Shown here: positions 17,939-26,245 of the stretch, in pieces
Numbering within the stretch: position 1 is the first letter of the stretch
Layout of the letters: the number at the start of each line of letters is the position of its first letter
Notes under the pieces: generated by a model
Seen by the model: the letters and a program-made list of their open reading frames with translations, nothing else
Told to the model about the DNA's origin: nothing
The model's database searches: none
Position numbers and translations under genes: made by a program
Origin: JAGVSZ01 sp019137045
Lineage (GTDB): Bacteria > Pseudomonadota > Gammaproteobacteria > Burkholderiales > SG8-39
Length of the DNA: 64,000 nucleotides
NCBI GenBank assembly: GCA_046347635.1
Contig: JAXMFT010000006.1
Location: forward strand, 186,001 to 250,000
Direction: 5' to 3'

Positions 17939-18274
17939 ATGCGCCGCCTGCTCGCCGCAGCCGCCCTCGCCGCCGCCCTGCCGGTCGGCGCCCAACAGGC
18001 CCCGCCTCCGCCCGACCTCGAGCCGCTGCCCGAGGCGCCGCAGCCCGTGGGCGTCGATCCGGCGCAGCAGGCCGCGGACATGGGCATCACGATCCGCCCC
18101 GGCGAGAAGGTCGAGCGCCTCACCCTCGACGGTCAGCAGTACCTGGTGGTCACCACGCAGTGGGGCACCGAGTACCACCTGATCGAGGCGGTGCCCGGCT
18201 TCGGGCCGCAGGCGGGCTGGCAGCAGGGCGATTCCGGCCTGCGCGTCCCGATGTGGAGGGTCCTCGAATGGTGA
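17939..18274 (+). CDS. DUF2782 family secreted protein
   Basis: A 111-residue protein with a signal peptide (cleavage after VGA, near residue 19), a Pro-rich linker and a small conserved domain, about residues 35-110. Its core includes ITIRPGEKVERLTLDGQQY and WGTEYHLIEAVPGFGP, typical of DUF2782, a betaproteobacterial family of unknown function. The gene is regularly found between polA and thrB, as here. The start follows an AGGGAG ribosome site and gives a normal signal peptide. Function unknown; probably periplasmic. Confidence 0.88.
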   Translation: MRRLLAAAALAAALPVGAQQAPPPPDLEPLPEAPQPVGVDPAQQAADMGITIRPGEKVERLTLDGQQYLVVTTQWGTEYHLIEAVPGFGPQAGWQQGDSGLRVPMWRVLEW

Positions 18275-18314
18275 GCGGCGCCGCGCCGAGCGGCCGCGCG
18301 CACCCCCGCGGCGG

Positions 18315-19262
18315 ATGTCGGTCTACACCAAGGTCACGCCGGGCCAGCTCGCCGACTGGCTGAGGCGCTACCCGGTCGGCGCCCTGGTCGATCTGAAGGG
18401 CATCGCCGCCGGGATCGAGAACACCAACTACTTCGTCGCGACCGAAGGGGGACGCTATGTCCTCACGCTGTTCGAGCGCGTGCCCGCGGAGAGCCTGCCC
18501 TTCTACCTCGGGCTGATGGCCCACCTCGCGCGCCACGGCATTCCCTGCCCGGCGCCGGTCGCGGACGCGGAGCAGGGGTTGTGGTCGATGCTCAACGGCA
18601 AGCCGGCCGCGCTGGTGACGCGCCTGCCCGGCCAGCCGGTCGCCGCGCCCGCCCCGGCGCACTGCGCGGCGCTGGGCGCCATCCTCGCGCGCATGCACCT
18701 CGCGGGCGCGTCGTTCGCGGGCGCGCTCGACAACCCGCGCGGGCCGCGCTGGTGGCGCGCGACCGCCCCGCTCGTCGCGCCCTTCCTCGACGAGGACGCG
18801 CAGCGGCGGCTGCGGGACGAGCTCGCCTTCCAGTCGCGCTACCGCTTCCGGGACCTGCCGCGCGGCCCGATCCACGCCGACCTCTTCCGCGACAACGTGC
18901 TGTGGGAAGACGGGCGCGTCGGCGGGCTCATCGACTTCTACTTCGCCGGCGTGGACGCGTGGCTCTTCGACGTCGCGGTCGTGCTCAACGACTGGTGCGT
19001 CGAGCGCGACGGCGGGATCGACCGCGCGCGCGCCGCGGCGCTGCTCGGCGCGTACCACGCGACGCGCCCGTTCGGCGCGCTCGAGCGCGGCGCCTGGCCG
19101 GCGATGCTGCGCGCGGCGAGCCTGCGCTTCTGGCTCTCGCGCCTGCACGACTTCCACCTGCCGCGCCCCGGGGAGCTCGTCCACGCCCACGACCCGGAAC
19201 ACTTCCGCCGCATCCTGGAGCGGCGGATCCGGGACGCGGACGACCTGCCCTGGGTGGCTTGA
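18315..19262 (+). CDS. thrB: Homoserine kinase, type II (APH fold)
   Basis: Phosphorylates homoserine in threonine biosynthesis. This is the aminoglycoside-phosphotransferase-fold form used by many betaproteobacteria and pseudomonads, not the GHMP form. The 315 residues open with the family signature SVYTKVTPGQLADWLRRY and LKGIAAGIENTNYFV. The catalytic loop is GPIHADLFRDNVLW, followed by the metal-binding Asp in GGLIDFYFAG. It sits between the DUF2782 gene and a BPSS1780-type membrane gene, a conserved arrangement. The ATG start follows a 40-base gap. Confidence 0.95.
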   Translation: MSVYTKVTPGQLADWLRRYPVGALVDLKGIAAGIENTNYFVATEGGRYVLTLFERVPAESLPFYLGLMAHLARHGIPCPAPVADAEQGLWSMLNGKPAALVTRLPGQPVAAPAPAHCAALGAILARMHLAGASFAGALDNPRGPRWWRATAPLVAPFLDEDAQRRLRDELAFQSRYRFRDLPRGPIHADLFRDNVLWEDGRVGGLIDFYFAGVDAWLFDVAVVLNDWCVERDGGIDRARAAALLGAYHATRPFGALERGAWPAMLRAASLRFWLSRLHDFHLPRPGELVHAHDPEHFRRILERRIRDADDLPWVA

Positions 19263-19275
19263 GCGCCGCGCCGCC

Positions 19276-20049
19276 ATGGTGGTCGTCCCCCCTGCCAACG
19301 GCTGGCGCTGGCTGCAGCGCGGGTTCGGTTTCTTCCAGCGCGCGCCGCTCGCCTGGATCCTGGTCGCCGTCTCCTACTGGATGCTGGTGAGCGTCGTGGG
19401 CCTCGTGCCCTACGTGGGGCTGGTGGCGGTGATGATGGCCACGCCGGCCTTCGCGGTCAGCTTCATGGCGATGTGCCGCGAGCTCGAGCGCGGGCGGCCG
19501 CTCGAGCCGAAGCTGCTGTTCGCGGGGTTCCGCCTGCGCCCGGGCGCGCTCGCGGCGCTCGGCGGCGCCTACCTGCTCGCGATCGTCGGCATCCTCGTCG
19601 CGAGCCGGCTCTTCGACGACGGGCTGCTCATGCGCTGGATGCTCGCCGGCAAGGCGGTGCCGCGCGACGAGGCGAGCGCCGGCGCGATGGCCACCGCCGC
19701 GGCCGCCGCGTTCGTGCTGTTCGTGCCGGTGATCATGGCGTTCTGGTTCGCGCCGGTGCTCGTCGCGTGGCACGGCATGCCGGCGCCGAAGGCGCTCTTC
19801 TTCAGCTTCTTCGCCAGCCTGCGCAACTGGCGCGCCTTCCTCGTCTACGGCATCGCCGCCGCCCTCCTCGCCGGCGTCGCGCCCGGCGTCGCGTTCGCGC
19901 TCCTCGCGGTCGCCGCCCGCGGCTCGCAGGCGGCCGGCGGCATGATGTCGGTCGTTGCGCTCGCGGTCGTGGTGGTCCTGCTGCCGACGCTCTACGCGAG
20001 CTTCTACGCGAGCTACCGCGACGTCTTCGCCGACCAGCCGGCCGGCTAG
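19276..20049 (+). CDS. BPSS1780-family inner-membrane protein
   Basis: A 257-residue polytopic protein of unknown function. The N-terminus contains NGWRWLQRGFGFFQRAPLAW, characteristic of the BPSS1780 family. About six hydrophobic segments follow, including long Ala/Val/Leu helices near residues 30-60, 95-115, 135-160 and 185-240. It begins 13 bases after thrB and is probably co-transcribed with it. Nothing in the sequence suggests an enzymatic site. Confidence 0.82.
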   Translation: MVVVPPANGWRWLQRGFGFFQRAPLAWILVAVSYWMLVSVVGLVPYVGLVAVMMATPAFAVSFMAMCRELERGRPLEPKLLFAGFRLRPGALAALGGAYLLAIVGILVASRLFDDGLLMRWMLAGKAVPRDEASAGAMATAAAAAFVLFVPVIMAFWFAPVLVAWHGMPAPKALFFSFFASLRNWRAFLVYGIAAALLAGVAPGVAFALLAVAARGSQAAGGMMSVVALAVVVVLLPTLYASFYASYRDVFADQPAG

Positions 20050-20090
20050 CGTCCGCGCGCGCCGCGCGCCGCCATGCTGCGGTGCAAAGG

Positions 20091-20096
20091 TAGAAT
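20091..20096 (+). promoter_or_regulatory. Candidate -10 element TAGAAT, probable leaderless promoter
   Basis: TAGAAT starts 13 bases before the ATG of the large FAD/Fe-S gene. Transcription starting about 7 bases downstream of the box would begin at or next to the ATG, giving a leaderless message. No ribosome site is visible before this ATG, and no -35 at normal spacing. Confidence 0.5.
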
Positions 20097-20103
20097 CGGC
20101 CAC

Positions 20104-23100
20104 ATGCTCATGCAGGCCGCGTCGCGAGAGGTCGAGGTCGACCCGGGTCCCGCGCGCCTGCGCGAGATCCCCTACAACTACACGTCCTTCTCCGACCGCG
20201 AGATCGTCATCCGCCTGCTCGGCGCGGCGGCGTGGGACGCGCTCCTCGCCCTGCGCTCGGAGCGGCGCACCGGGCGCTCCGCCCGCATGCTGTACGAGGT
20301 CCTCGGCGACATCTGGGTGGTCGAGCGCAACCCCTACCTCCAGGACGACCTGATCGAGAACCCGCGCCGGCGCGCGGCGCTGATCGGGGCGCTGCATCAC
20401 CGGCTGGCGGAGATCGACAAGCGCCGCGCGGCGTACGCGGGCGAAGCGGACGGCGCGGCCGACCCGGCCGTGCGCGCGCAGCACGCGGCGCGCGACGCGA
20501 AGGTCGGCTTCCTGCTCGAGCGCGCGCGCGCGGCGGTGGAGGCGTTCGAGCGCGGGTTCGACGAGACCATCGACCTGCGCCGCCGCGCGCTGCGCCGGCT
20601 CGCGCGCAGCACGCGGCGCGACAACGTCCAGTTCGACGGTCTCGCGCGCGTCGCGCACGTCACCGACGCGACCGACTGGCGCGTCGAGGTCCCCTTCGTC
20701 GTCGTCGCGCCCGACACCGAGGAGGAGGTCGCGGCGGTGGTGCGCGACTGCATCGCGCTCGGGCTCACGATCATCCCGCGCGGCGGCGGCACCGGGTACA
20801 CCGGGGGCGCGATTCCCCTCACCCCGCGCGCGGCGGTGATCAACACCGAGAAGCTCGACGCGCTCGGCCCGGTCGAGCACGTCGCGCTGCCGGGGGTGGC
20901 GGGCACGGTGCCGACGGTGCGGTGCGGCGCGGGCGTGGTGACGCGGCGCGTGATGGACGCGGCCGAGGCCGCCGGCCACGTGTTCGCGGTCGATCCGACC
21001 TCGGCGGACGCCTCGTGCATCGGCGGGAACGTCGCGATGAACGCGGGCGGCAAGAAGGCGGTCCTCTGGGGCACCGCGCTCGACAACCTCGCGTCGTGGC
21101 GGATGGTCGATCCCGACGGCCGCCTCCTCGAAGTCACCCGCGTCGGCCACAACCTGGGAAAGATCCACGACGCGGAGACGGCGCGCTTCGCGGTCCGGCG
21201 GTTCCGCGCCGACGGCCGCACGCCGGAGGGCGAGCCGGCCGTGCTCGAGATTCCCGGCCGGCAGTTCCGCAAGCTCGGGCTCGGCAAGGACGTCACCGAC
21301 AAGTTCCTCGCCGGCCTGCCCGGGGTGCAGAAGGAGGGCTGCGACGGGATCATCACCTCGGCGCGCTTCATCCTGCACACGATGCCGCGGGCGATCCGCA
21401 CCGTGTGCCTGGAGTTCTTCGGCCAGGTGCGCGACTCGGTTCCGGCGATCGTGGAGATCAAGGCGTACCTCGACGCGCACCCGCGCGCGACCCTCGCCGG
21501 GCTGGAGCACCTCGACGACCGCTACCTGAAGGCGGTCGGGTACGCGACCAAGGCGAAGCACGCCGGGCGGCCGAAGATGGTGCTCATCGGCGACATCGTC
21601 GGCGACGACGACGCCGAGGTCGCCCGCGCGAGCTCCGAGGTGGTGCGGCTCGCCAACGCCCGCGGCGGCGAGGGGTTCGTGGCGGTGTCGGCCGAGACGC
21701 GGCGCAAGTTCTGGCTCGACCGCGCGCGCACCGCGGCGATCGCCAAGCACACCAACGCGTTCAAGATCAACGAAGACGTCGTCATCCCGCTCGACCGCCT
21801 GGGCGACTACTCCGACGGGGTCGAGCGCATCAACATCGAGCTGTCCATCGCCAACAAGCTGCGCCTGCTGGACGCGCTCGACGAGTACCTCGCCGGCACG
21901 CTGCCGCTCTACCAGCACGACGAGAAGCTCCCCGCCGCGGAGCTGCTCGGCGAGCGCCCCGCCCAGGCGCGGGCGCTCGTCGCGCGCGCGCGCACGCGCT
22001 GGCGCTACCTGCTCGAGCACCTGGACACCCCGGTGGCCGACGCGCGGCGCGAGTTCGTGCCCGCGCTCGCGGCACTCGGCGCCGGCGAGCTGACCATCTT
22101 CGCCCTGGTGCAGAACCACGCGCTGCGCGTGTCGTGGAAGGACGAGGTGCGCGCGGAGCTCGCGCGGCTCTTCGACGGGCTGCCGTTCCGCCGCATCGTG
22201 GAGGGACTGGACGGGGTGCACCGGCGCGTGCTGAAGAGCCGGGTGTTCGTCGCGCTGCACATGCACGCGGGCGACGGCAACGTGCACACCAACATCCCGG
22301 TGAACTCGGACGACTACGGCATGCTGCAGGAGGCGAACGCCGCGGTGGCGCGCATCATGGCGCTCGCGAAGTCGCTCGGCGGCGTGATCTCGGGCGAGCA
22401 CGGCATCGGCATCACCAAGCTCGAGTTCCTCGAACCGGCGGAGATCGAGGCGTTCCGCGCCTACAAGCAGGCGGTCGACCCGGAGGGCCGCTTCAACCGC
22501 GGCAAGCTGCTCGCCGGCGGCGACCTGCGCGGCGCGTACACGCCGTCGTTCAACCTGATCGGCGCGGAGTCGCTGATCCTGGAGGCCTCGGCGGTCGGCC
22601 GCATCGCCGGCTCGATCAAGGACTGCCTGCGCTGCGGCAAGTGCAAGCCGGTGTGCGCCACCCACGTGCCGCGCGCGAACCTGCTGTACAGCCCGCGCAA
22701 CAAGATCCTCGGCGCCTCGCTCCTGATCGAGGCGTTCCTGTACGAGGAGCAGACGCGCCGCGGCGTCAGCCTGCGCCACTTCGACGAGTTCGGCGACCTC
22801 GCCGACCACTGCACCGTCTGCCACAAGTGCGCGAACCCCTGCCCGGTGGACATCGACTTCGGCGACGTGACGATCGCGATGCGCAACCTCCTGCGCGAGC
22901 AGGGCCGCAAGCGCTTCAACCCCGGCACCGCGGCCTCGATGTTCTTCCTCAACGCCACCGACCCGATGACGGTCAAGCTGGCGCGCAAGGCGATGATCGA
23001 GTGGGGCTATCGCGCGCAGCGGCTCGCGCACCGGATCGCGCAGCCGCTCCGGGTCACCCGGCAGTCGACCCGCCAGCCCCCGTCCACGGTCGGCCGCCCG

Positions 23101-24030
23101 GCGCCCGCGGCGCAGGTGATCCACTTCATCAACAAGCCGATGCCCGGCGGGCTGCCGAAGCGGACCGCGCGCGCGCTGCTCGGCCTCGAGGACCCGCGCA
23201 TCGTGCCGGTCATCCGCGACCCGGCGCGCGCGTCCGAGGAGTCCGACGCGGTGTTCTACTTCCCCGGCTGCGGCTCCGAGCGCCTCTTCAGCCAGGTCGG
23301 GCTGGCGACGCAGGCCATGCTCTTCCACGTCGGGGCCCAGTGCGTGCTGCCGCCGGGGTACCTCTGCTGCGGGTATCCGCAGCGCGCGGCGGGGGACGAC
23401 GAGAAGGGGCGCCGGATCACGACCGACAACCGCGTGCTCTTCCACCGCGTCGCGAACACGCTGAACTACCTCGACATCAGGACCGTGGTGGTGTCGTGCG
23501 GGACGTGCATGGACCAGCTCGAGAAGTACGAGTTCGACCGCATCTTCCCCGGCTGCCGCCTGCTCGACATCCACGAGTACCTGCTCGAGAAGGGCGTGCA
23601 GCTCGACGGCGTGCAGGGCGTGCGCTACATGTATCACGACCCCTGCCACACGCCGATCAAGACCCGGCGGCCGCTCGACGTGGTGAGCGGGCTGCTCGGC
23701 GCCGCGGTGCAGCCGAACGAGCGCTGCTGCGGCGAGGCGGGGACGCTCGCGGTCGCGCGCCCGGACGTGTCCACGCAGGTCCGCTTCCGCAAGGAGGAGG
23801 AGATGCGCGCGGGCGCGGCACGGCTGCGCGCCGACGGGTTCGCCGGCGAGCTGAAGGTGCTCACCTCCTGCCCCTCGTGCCTGCAGGGCCTCGCGCGCTA
23901 CCGCGACGACGCCGGGACTGCGGCCGACTACGTCGTGGTCGAGATCGCGCGCCACGTCCTCGGCCCGAACTGGCTCGCCGAGTACGTGGCGCGCGCCAAC
24001 CGCGGCGGCATCGAGCGCGTCCTGCTCTGA
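20104..24030 (+). CDS. Large FAD-linked dehydrogenase/Fe-S oxidoreductase (DUF3683, FAD_binding_4, CCG)
   Basis: A 1308-residue fusion related to GlcD/D-lactate dehydrogenases joined to a GlcF-like Fe-S oxidoreductase. The N-terminal DUF3683-like part (about 1-190) has EIPYNYTSFSDREIVIRLLG. A PCMH-type FAD domain (about 200-420) has PRGGGTGYTGGAIPLT and GGNVAMNAGGKKAVLWG. The FAD-oxidase C-terminal domain follows, with HMHAGDGNVHTNIPV and GEHGIGITKLEF. Two ferredoxin motifs are at about 841 (CLRCGKCKPVC) and 902 (CTVCHKCANPC), then two CCG motifs near 1087 and 1208. It probably oxidises a 2-hydroxy acid and passes electrons to the quinone pool; the substrate is not known. An ATG two codons later is an alternative start. 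Confidence 0.9.
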   Translation: MLMQAASREVEVDPGPARLREIPYNYTSFSDREIVIRLLGAAAWDALLALRSERRTGRSARMLYEVLGDIWVVERNPYLQDDLIENPRRRAALIGALHHRLAEIDKRRAAYAGEADGAADPAVRAQHAARDAKVGFLLERARAAVEAFERGFDETIDLRRRALRRLARSTRRDNVQFDGLARVAHVTDATDWRVEVPFVVVAPDTEEEVAAVVRDCIALGLTIIPRGGGTGYTGGAIPLTPRAAVINTEKLDALGPVEHVALPGVAGTVPTVRCGAGVVTRRVMDAAEAAGHVFAVDPTSADASCIGGNVAMNAGGKKAVLWGTALDNLASWRMVDPDGRLLEVTRVGHNLGKIHDAETARFAVRRFRADGRTPEGEPAVLEIPGRQFRKLGLGKDVTDKFLAGLPGVQKEGCDGIITSARFILHTMPRAIRTVCLEFFGQVRDSVPAIVEIKAYLDAHPRATLAGLEHLDDRYLKAVGYATKAKHAGRPKMVLIGDIVGDDDAEVARASSEVVRLANARGGEGFVAVSAETRRKFWLDRARTAAIAKHTNAFKINEDVVIPLDRLGDYSDGVERINIELSIANKLRLLDALDEYLAGTLPLYQHDEKLPAAELLGERPAQARALVARARTRWRYLLEHLDTPVADARREFVPALAALGAGELTIFALVQNHALRVSWKDEVRAELARLFDGLPFRRIVEGLDGVHRRVLKSRVFVALHMHAGDGNVHTNIPVNSDDYGMLQEANAAVARIMALAKSLGGVISGEHGIGITKLEFLEPAEIEAFRAYKQAVDPEGRFNRGKLLAGGDLRGAYTPSFNLIGAESLILEASAVGRIAGSIKDCLRCGKCKPVCATHVPRANLLYSPRNKILGASLLIEAFLYEEQTRRGVSLRHFDEFGDLADHCTVCHKCANPCPVDIDFGDVTIAMRNLLREQGRKRFNPGTAASMFFLNATDPMTVKLARKAMIEWGYRAQRLAHRIAQPLRVTRQSTRQPPSTVGRPAPAAQVIHFINKPMPGGLPKRTARALLGLEDPRIVPVIRDPARASEESDAVFYFPGCGSERLFSQVGLATQAMLFHVGAQCVLPPGYLCCGYPQRAAGDDEKGRRITTDNRVLFHRVANTLNYLDIRTVVVSCGTCMDQLEKYEFDRIFPGCRLLDIHEYLLEKGVQLDGVQGVRYMYHDPCHTPIKTRRPLDVVSGLLGAAVQPNERCCGEAGTLAVARPDVSTQVRFRKEEEMRAGAARLRADGFAGELKVLTSCPSCLQGLARYRDDAGTAADYVVVEIARHVLGPNWLAEYVARANRGGIERVLL

Positions 24031-24140
24031 GGCGCGCGCCGCCGGCGCGCGCCCGCCCGGCGGCTCGCGCTTCCGCGCGCGCCGCATCTATGCTAGCGTC
24101 AGCCGTGCGCCGTCTGGCACGGCGCTCCGCAGGGCCCGCC

Positions 24141-25649
24141 ATGCGCCGCGCCCGCACCATCGCCGCCCTGCTCCCGGCCTTCGCGCTCGCCGCCTGCCTC
24201 GGCGGCGGGGGCGGCAGGTCCGATGCGAGCCCGCCCCCTGCCGCGGCCGCGCCGGCCGCGGCACCGCCGGCAGATCCGGTCCCCGCGCCGCCCCCTGCCC
24301 CCGCGCCCGCGCCGGCGCCGGGGCCGACGGTTGGCGCCCTGACCGTGCAGGTCGTCGGGCTGCCGGCGAACACCGAGGCGCACGTTACCGTCGCCGGCGC
24401 CGGCACGAGCCAGTTCCTGACCGCGACCCGATCCGTTCCGAACCTCGCCCCCGGGGCGTACACGGTGACCGCCACCCCGGTCCTGACCGGGACCGCAGTG
24501 ATGGCGCCGGCCGCCGCGACGCAGACGATCCAGGTTCTCGCCGGCCAGGCCGCGAGCGCGACGGTGAGCTACAACGCGCAGCGCGCCTTCTCGCTCAGGC
24601 TGGAGCGGGTCGCCGCCCCCGGCATCGACCAGCCGATCTTCCTCGCCGCCCCGCCGGGCGACGCGACGCGGATCTTCGTCGCCGAGCGCCCCGGGCGCAT
24701 CCGCGTGATCCGGAACGGCGCGGTGCTTCCGACGCCGTTCCTCGACGTCTCGGCGCGCGTGTCCACCAGCGGCGAGCGCGGCGTGCTGTCGTTCGCGTTC
24801 CACCCGCAGTACGCGCAGAACGGCCGCTTCTTCCTGCACTTCACCAACCTCGACGGCGACATCGTCGTCGAGCAGTTCACCGCGTCCGCGGCGGACCCGA
24901 ACGTCGCGAACGCGGCCGGCAGCGAGGTGATCCGCATCCCGCACCCGACCTTCGACAACCACAACGGCGGGGTCGCCGCGTTCGGGCCGGACGGGATGCT
25001 CTACCTCTCGACCGGCGACGGCGGCGGCGGCGGCGACCCGAACATGAACGCGCAGAACACCACGCGCCTGCTCGGCAAGCTGCTGCGGATCGACGTGAGC
25101 ACCCTGCCTTATCGCATCCCGCCGTCCAACCCGTTCGCCGGGCTCGGGCGCGGCGCGGAGATCTGGGCGCTCGGCCTGCGCAACCCGTGGCGCTTTGCGT
25201 TCGACCCGGCCGACCGGCGCCTCTACATCGCCGACGTCGGGCAGGGCCGCTTCGAGGAGGTGAACGCGGTGGCGACCGACGCGCCGGGCGTGAACTACGG
25301 CTGGCCGATCACCGAGGCCTCGGCCTGCTACCCGAACGACCCGTGCAGCAGGTCGAACCAGACGCTGCCGGTGCTCGAGTTCGACCACCTGAGCGGCGCG
25401 TGCTCCGTGACCGGGGGCTACGTGTACCGCGGCGCCGCGCTCGCCGAACTGCAGGGCCGCTACTTCTACTCCGACTACTGCGCCGGCTTCATCCGCAGCT
25501 TCCGGCTCGCGCCGGACGGCCGGGCGATCGAGCGGGTCGACTGGAACGTGCCGGGCGTCGGCCGGGTGCTCTCGTTCGGCGAGGACGCGAGCCGCGAGAT
25601 CTACGCCATCACCGCGAGCGGGGCGATCTACCGCATCGCGCGGCAGTAG
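24141..25649 (+). CDS. PQQ-dependent sugar dehydrogenase-like lipoprotein (GSDH/sorbosone family)
   Basis: Predicted lipoprotein of 502 residues. The signal sequence ends in LAAC (lipobox Cys near residue 20), followed by a Gly run and a Pro/Ala-rich linker to about residue 65. A small beta domain (about 68-145) precedes the six-bladed propeller (about 155-500). Family motifs include FLAAPPGDATRIFVAERPGR, RGVLSFAFHPQY, FDNHNGGVAAFGPDGMLYLS, ALGLRNPWRFAFDP and GVNYGWPITEAS. The His and Arg typical of the PQQ/Ca site are present, but substrate and cofactor use are inferred. An in-frame GTG at 24105 is an alternative start, 13-16 bases after a TATGCT. Confidence 0.85.
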   Translation: MRRARTIAALLPAFALAACLGGGGGRSDASPPPAAAAPAAAPPADPVPAPPPAPAPAPAPGPTVGALTVQVVGLPANTEAHVTVAGAGTSQFLTATRSVPNLAPGAYTVTATPVLTGTAVMAPAAATQTIQVLAGQAASATVSYNAQRAFSLRLERVAAPGIDQPIFLAAPPGDATRIFVAERPGRIRVIRNGAVLPTPFLDVSARVSTSGERGVLSFAFHPQYAQNGRFFLHFTNLDGDIVVEQFTASAADPNVANAAGSEVIRIPHPTFDNHNGGVAAFGPDGMLYLSTGDGGGGGDPNMNAQNTTRLLGKLLRIDVSTLPYRIPPSNPFAGLGRGAEIWALGLRNPWRFAFDPADRRLYIADVGQGRFEEVNAVATDAPGVNYGWPITEASACYPNDPCSRSNQTLPVLEFDHLSGACSVTGGYVYRGAALAELQGRYFYSDYCAGFIRSFRLAPDGRAIERVDWNVPGVGRVLSFGEDASREIYAITASGAIYRIARQ

Positions 25650-25677
25650 CCGGGCGGCCGGCGCGGCGAGCCGCGCC

Positions 25678-25683
25678 TACAAT
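25678..25683 (+). promoter_or_regulatory. Candidate -10 element TACAAT upstream of the HIT gene
   Basis: TACAAT begins 13 bases before the first codon of the conserved HIT sequence, the same spacing as before the FAD/Fe-S gene. This spacing helps place the HIT start although that codon reads GTA. Confidence 0.45.
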
Positions 25684-25690
25684 CGCCGGC

Positions 25691-26110
25691 GTACCCGACC
25701 CGATCGCACCGGACTGCGAGCTCTGCCGCGAAGACGGCGGCGCCGTGCTGTGGCGCGACGGCTTCTGCCGCGTCGTGCTCGTCGGCGATGCCGACTACCC
25801 CGCGTTCTGCCGCGTCGTCCTCGCGCGCCACGTGCGCGAGATGACCGATCTCGACGCGGCCGAGCGCGCGCGCCTGATGGCGGTGGTGTTCGCGGTCGAG
25901 GCCGCGCTGCGCGAGCACGTCCGGCCGGACAAGATGAACCTCGCGAGCCTCGGCAACGCCGTGCCGCATCTCCATTGGCACGTGATCGCGCGCTTTCGCG
26001 ACGACCGCCACTTCCCCGCGCCGGTGTGGGCCGCGGCGCAGCGCACGCGCGGCTTCAGGGCACCGGTCGACCCCGCCCGCCTCGCGGCCGCGATCGCGTC
26101 GAAGCTGTGA
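25691..26110 (+). CDS. HIT-family nucleotide hydrolase/transferase (apparent GTA start)
   Basis: Histidine-triad protein, about 139 residues, likely acting on nucleoside phosphoramidates or adenylates in the cytoplasm. The N-terminal zinc-type pair is in DCELCREDGG. The core has HVREMTDLDAAERARLMAVV and the triad PHLHWHVIARF (H-x-H-x-H). The conserved sequence begins around codon GTA at 25691, and no ATG, GTG or TTG lies in frame between the upstream stop and the CELC motif. The next in-frame GTG (in GAVLWRDGF) would delete the motif. Either the start codon suffered a G-to-A change or error, or an unusual start is used. Confidence 0.8.
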   Translation, partial: VPDPIAPDCELCREDGGAVLWRDGFCRVVLVGDADYPAFCRVVLARHVREMTDLDAAERARLMAVVFAVEAALREHVRPDKMNLASLGNAVPHLHWHVIARFRDDRHFPAPVWAAAQRTRGFRAPVDPARLAAAIASKL

Positions 26111-26145
26111 CATCTGCCGCCCCGGCTCCGCAAGGGCCGGCAAAC

Positions 26146-26170
26146 GCCCATTCGAATCAACGCAATGGGC
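26146..26170. promoter_or_regulatory. Inverted repeat GCCCATT-N11-AATGGGC just upstream of a -10 box
   Basis: A perfect 7-base inverted repeat with an 11-base spacer ends two bases before a TATACT at 26173. It covers where the -35 region would be, so it may be an operator. It could instead end transcription of the HIT gene, but no T-run follows. Confidence 0.4.
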
Positions 26171-26172
26171 GA

Positions 26173-26178
26173 TATACT
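26173..26178 (+). promoter_or_regulatory. Candidate -10 element TATACT
   Basis: TATACT lies 68 bases before the chosen ATG of the 532-residue gene. TTCGAA at 26151 could be a poor -35 with a 16-base spacer. The leader between the box and the ATG contains no other gene. Confidence 0.4.
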
Positions 26179-26245
26179 CGATGCCAGCGGAATATCAAAC
26201 GGGGAGCCGCCGGCGGGCCGGGCCCGACCGGCGCCAGAAGACACG

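Noticed and set aside
18985..24087. A minus-strand open frame of about 1700 codons opposite thrB and the FAD/Fe-S gene
   Set aside because: It is antisense to well-recognised genes and its translation is Arg/Ala/Gly-rich without domains. Very high GC content removes stop codons from shadow frames.
20232..24140. Upstream extension of the PQQ-type dehydrogenase frame through the FAD/Fe-S gene
   Set aside because: The extension is a shadow frame. The lipoprotein signal at 24141 marks the true N-terminal region.
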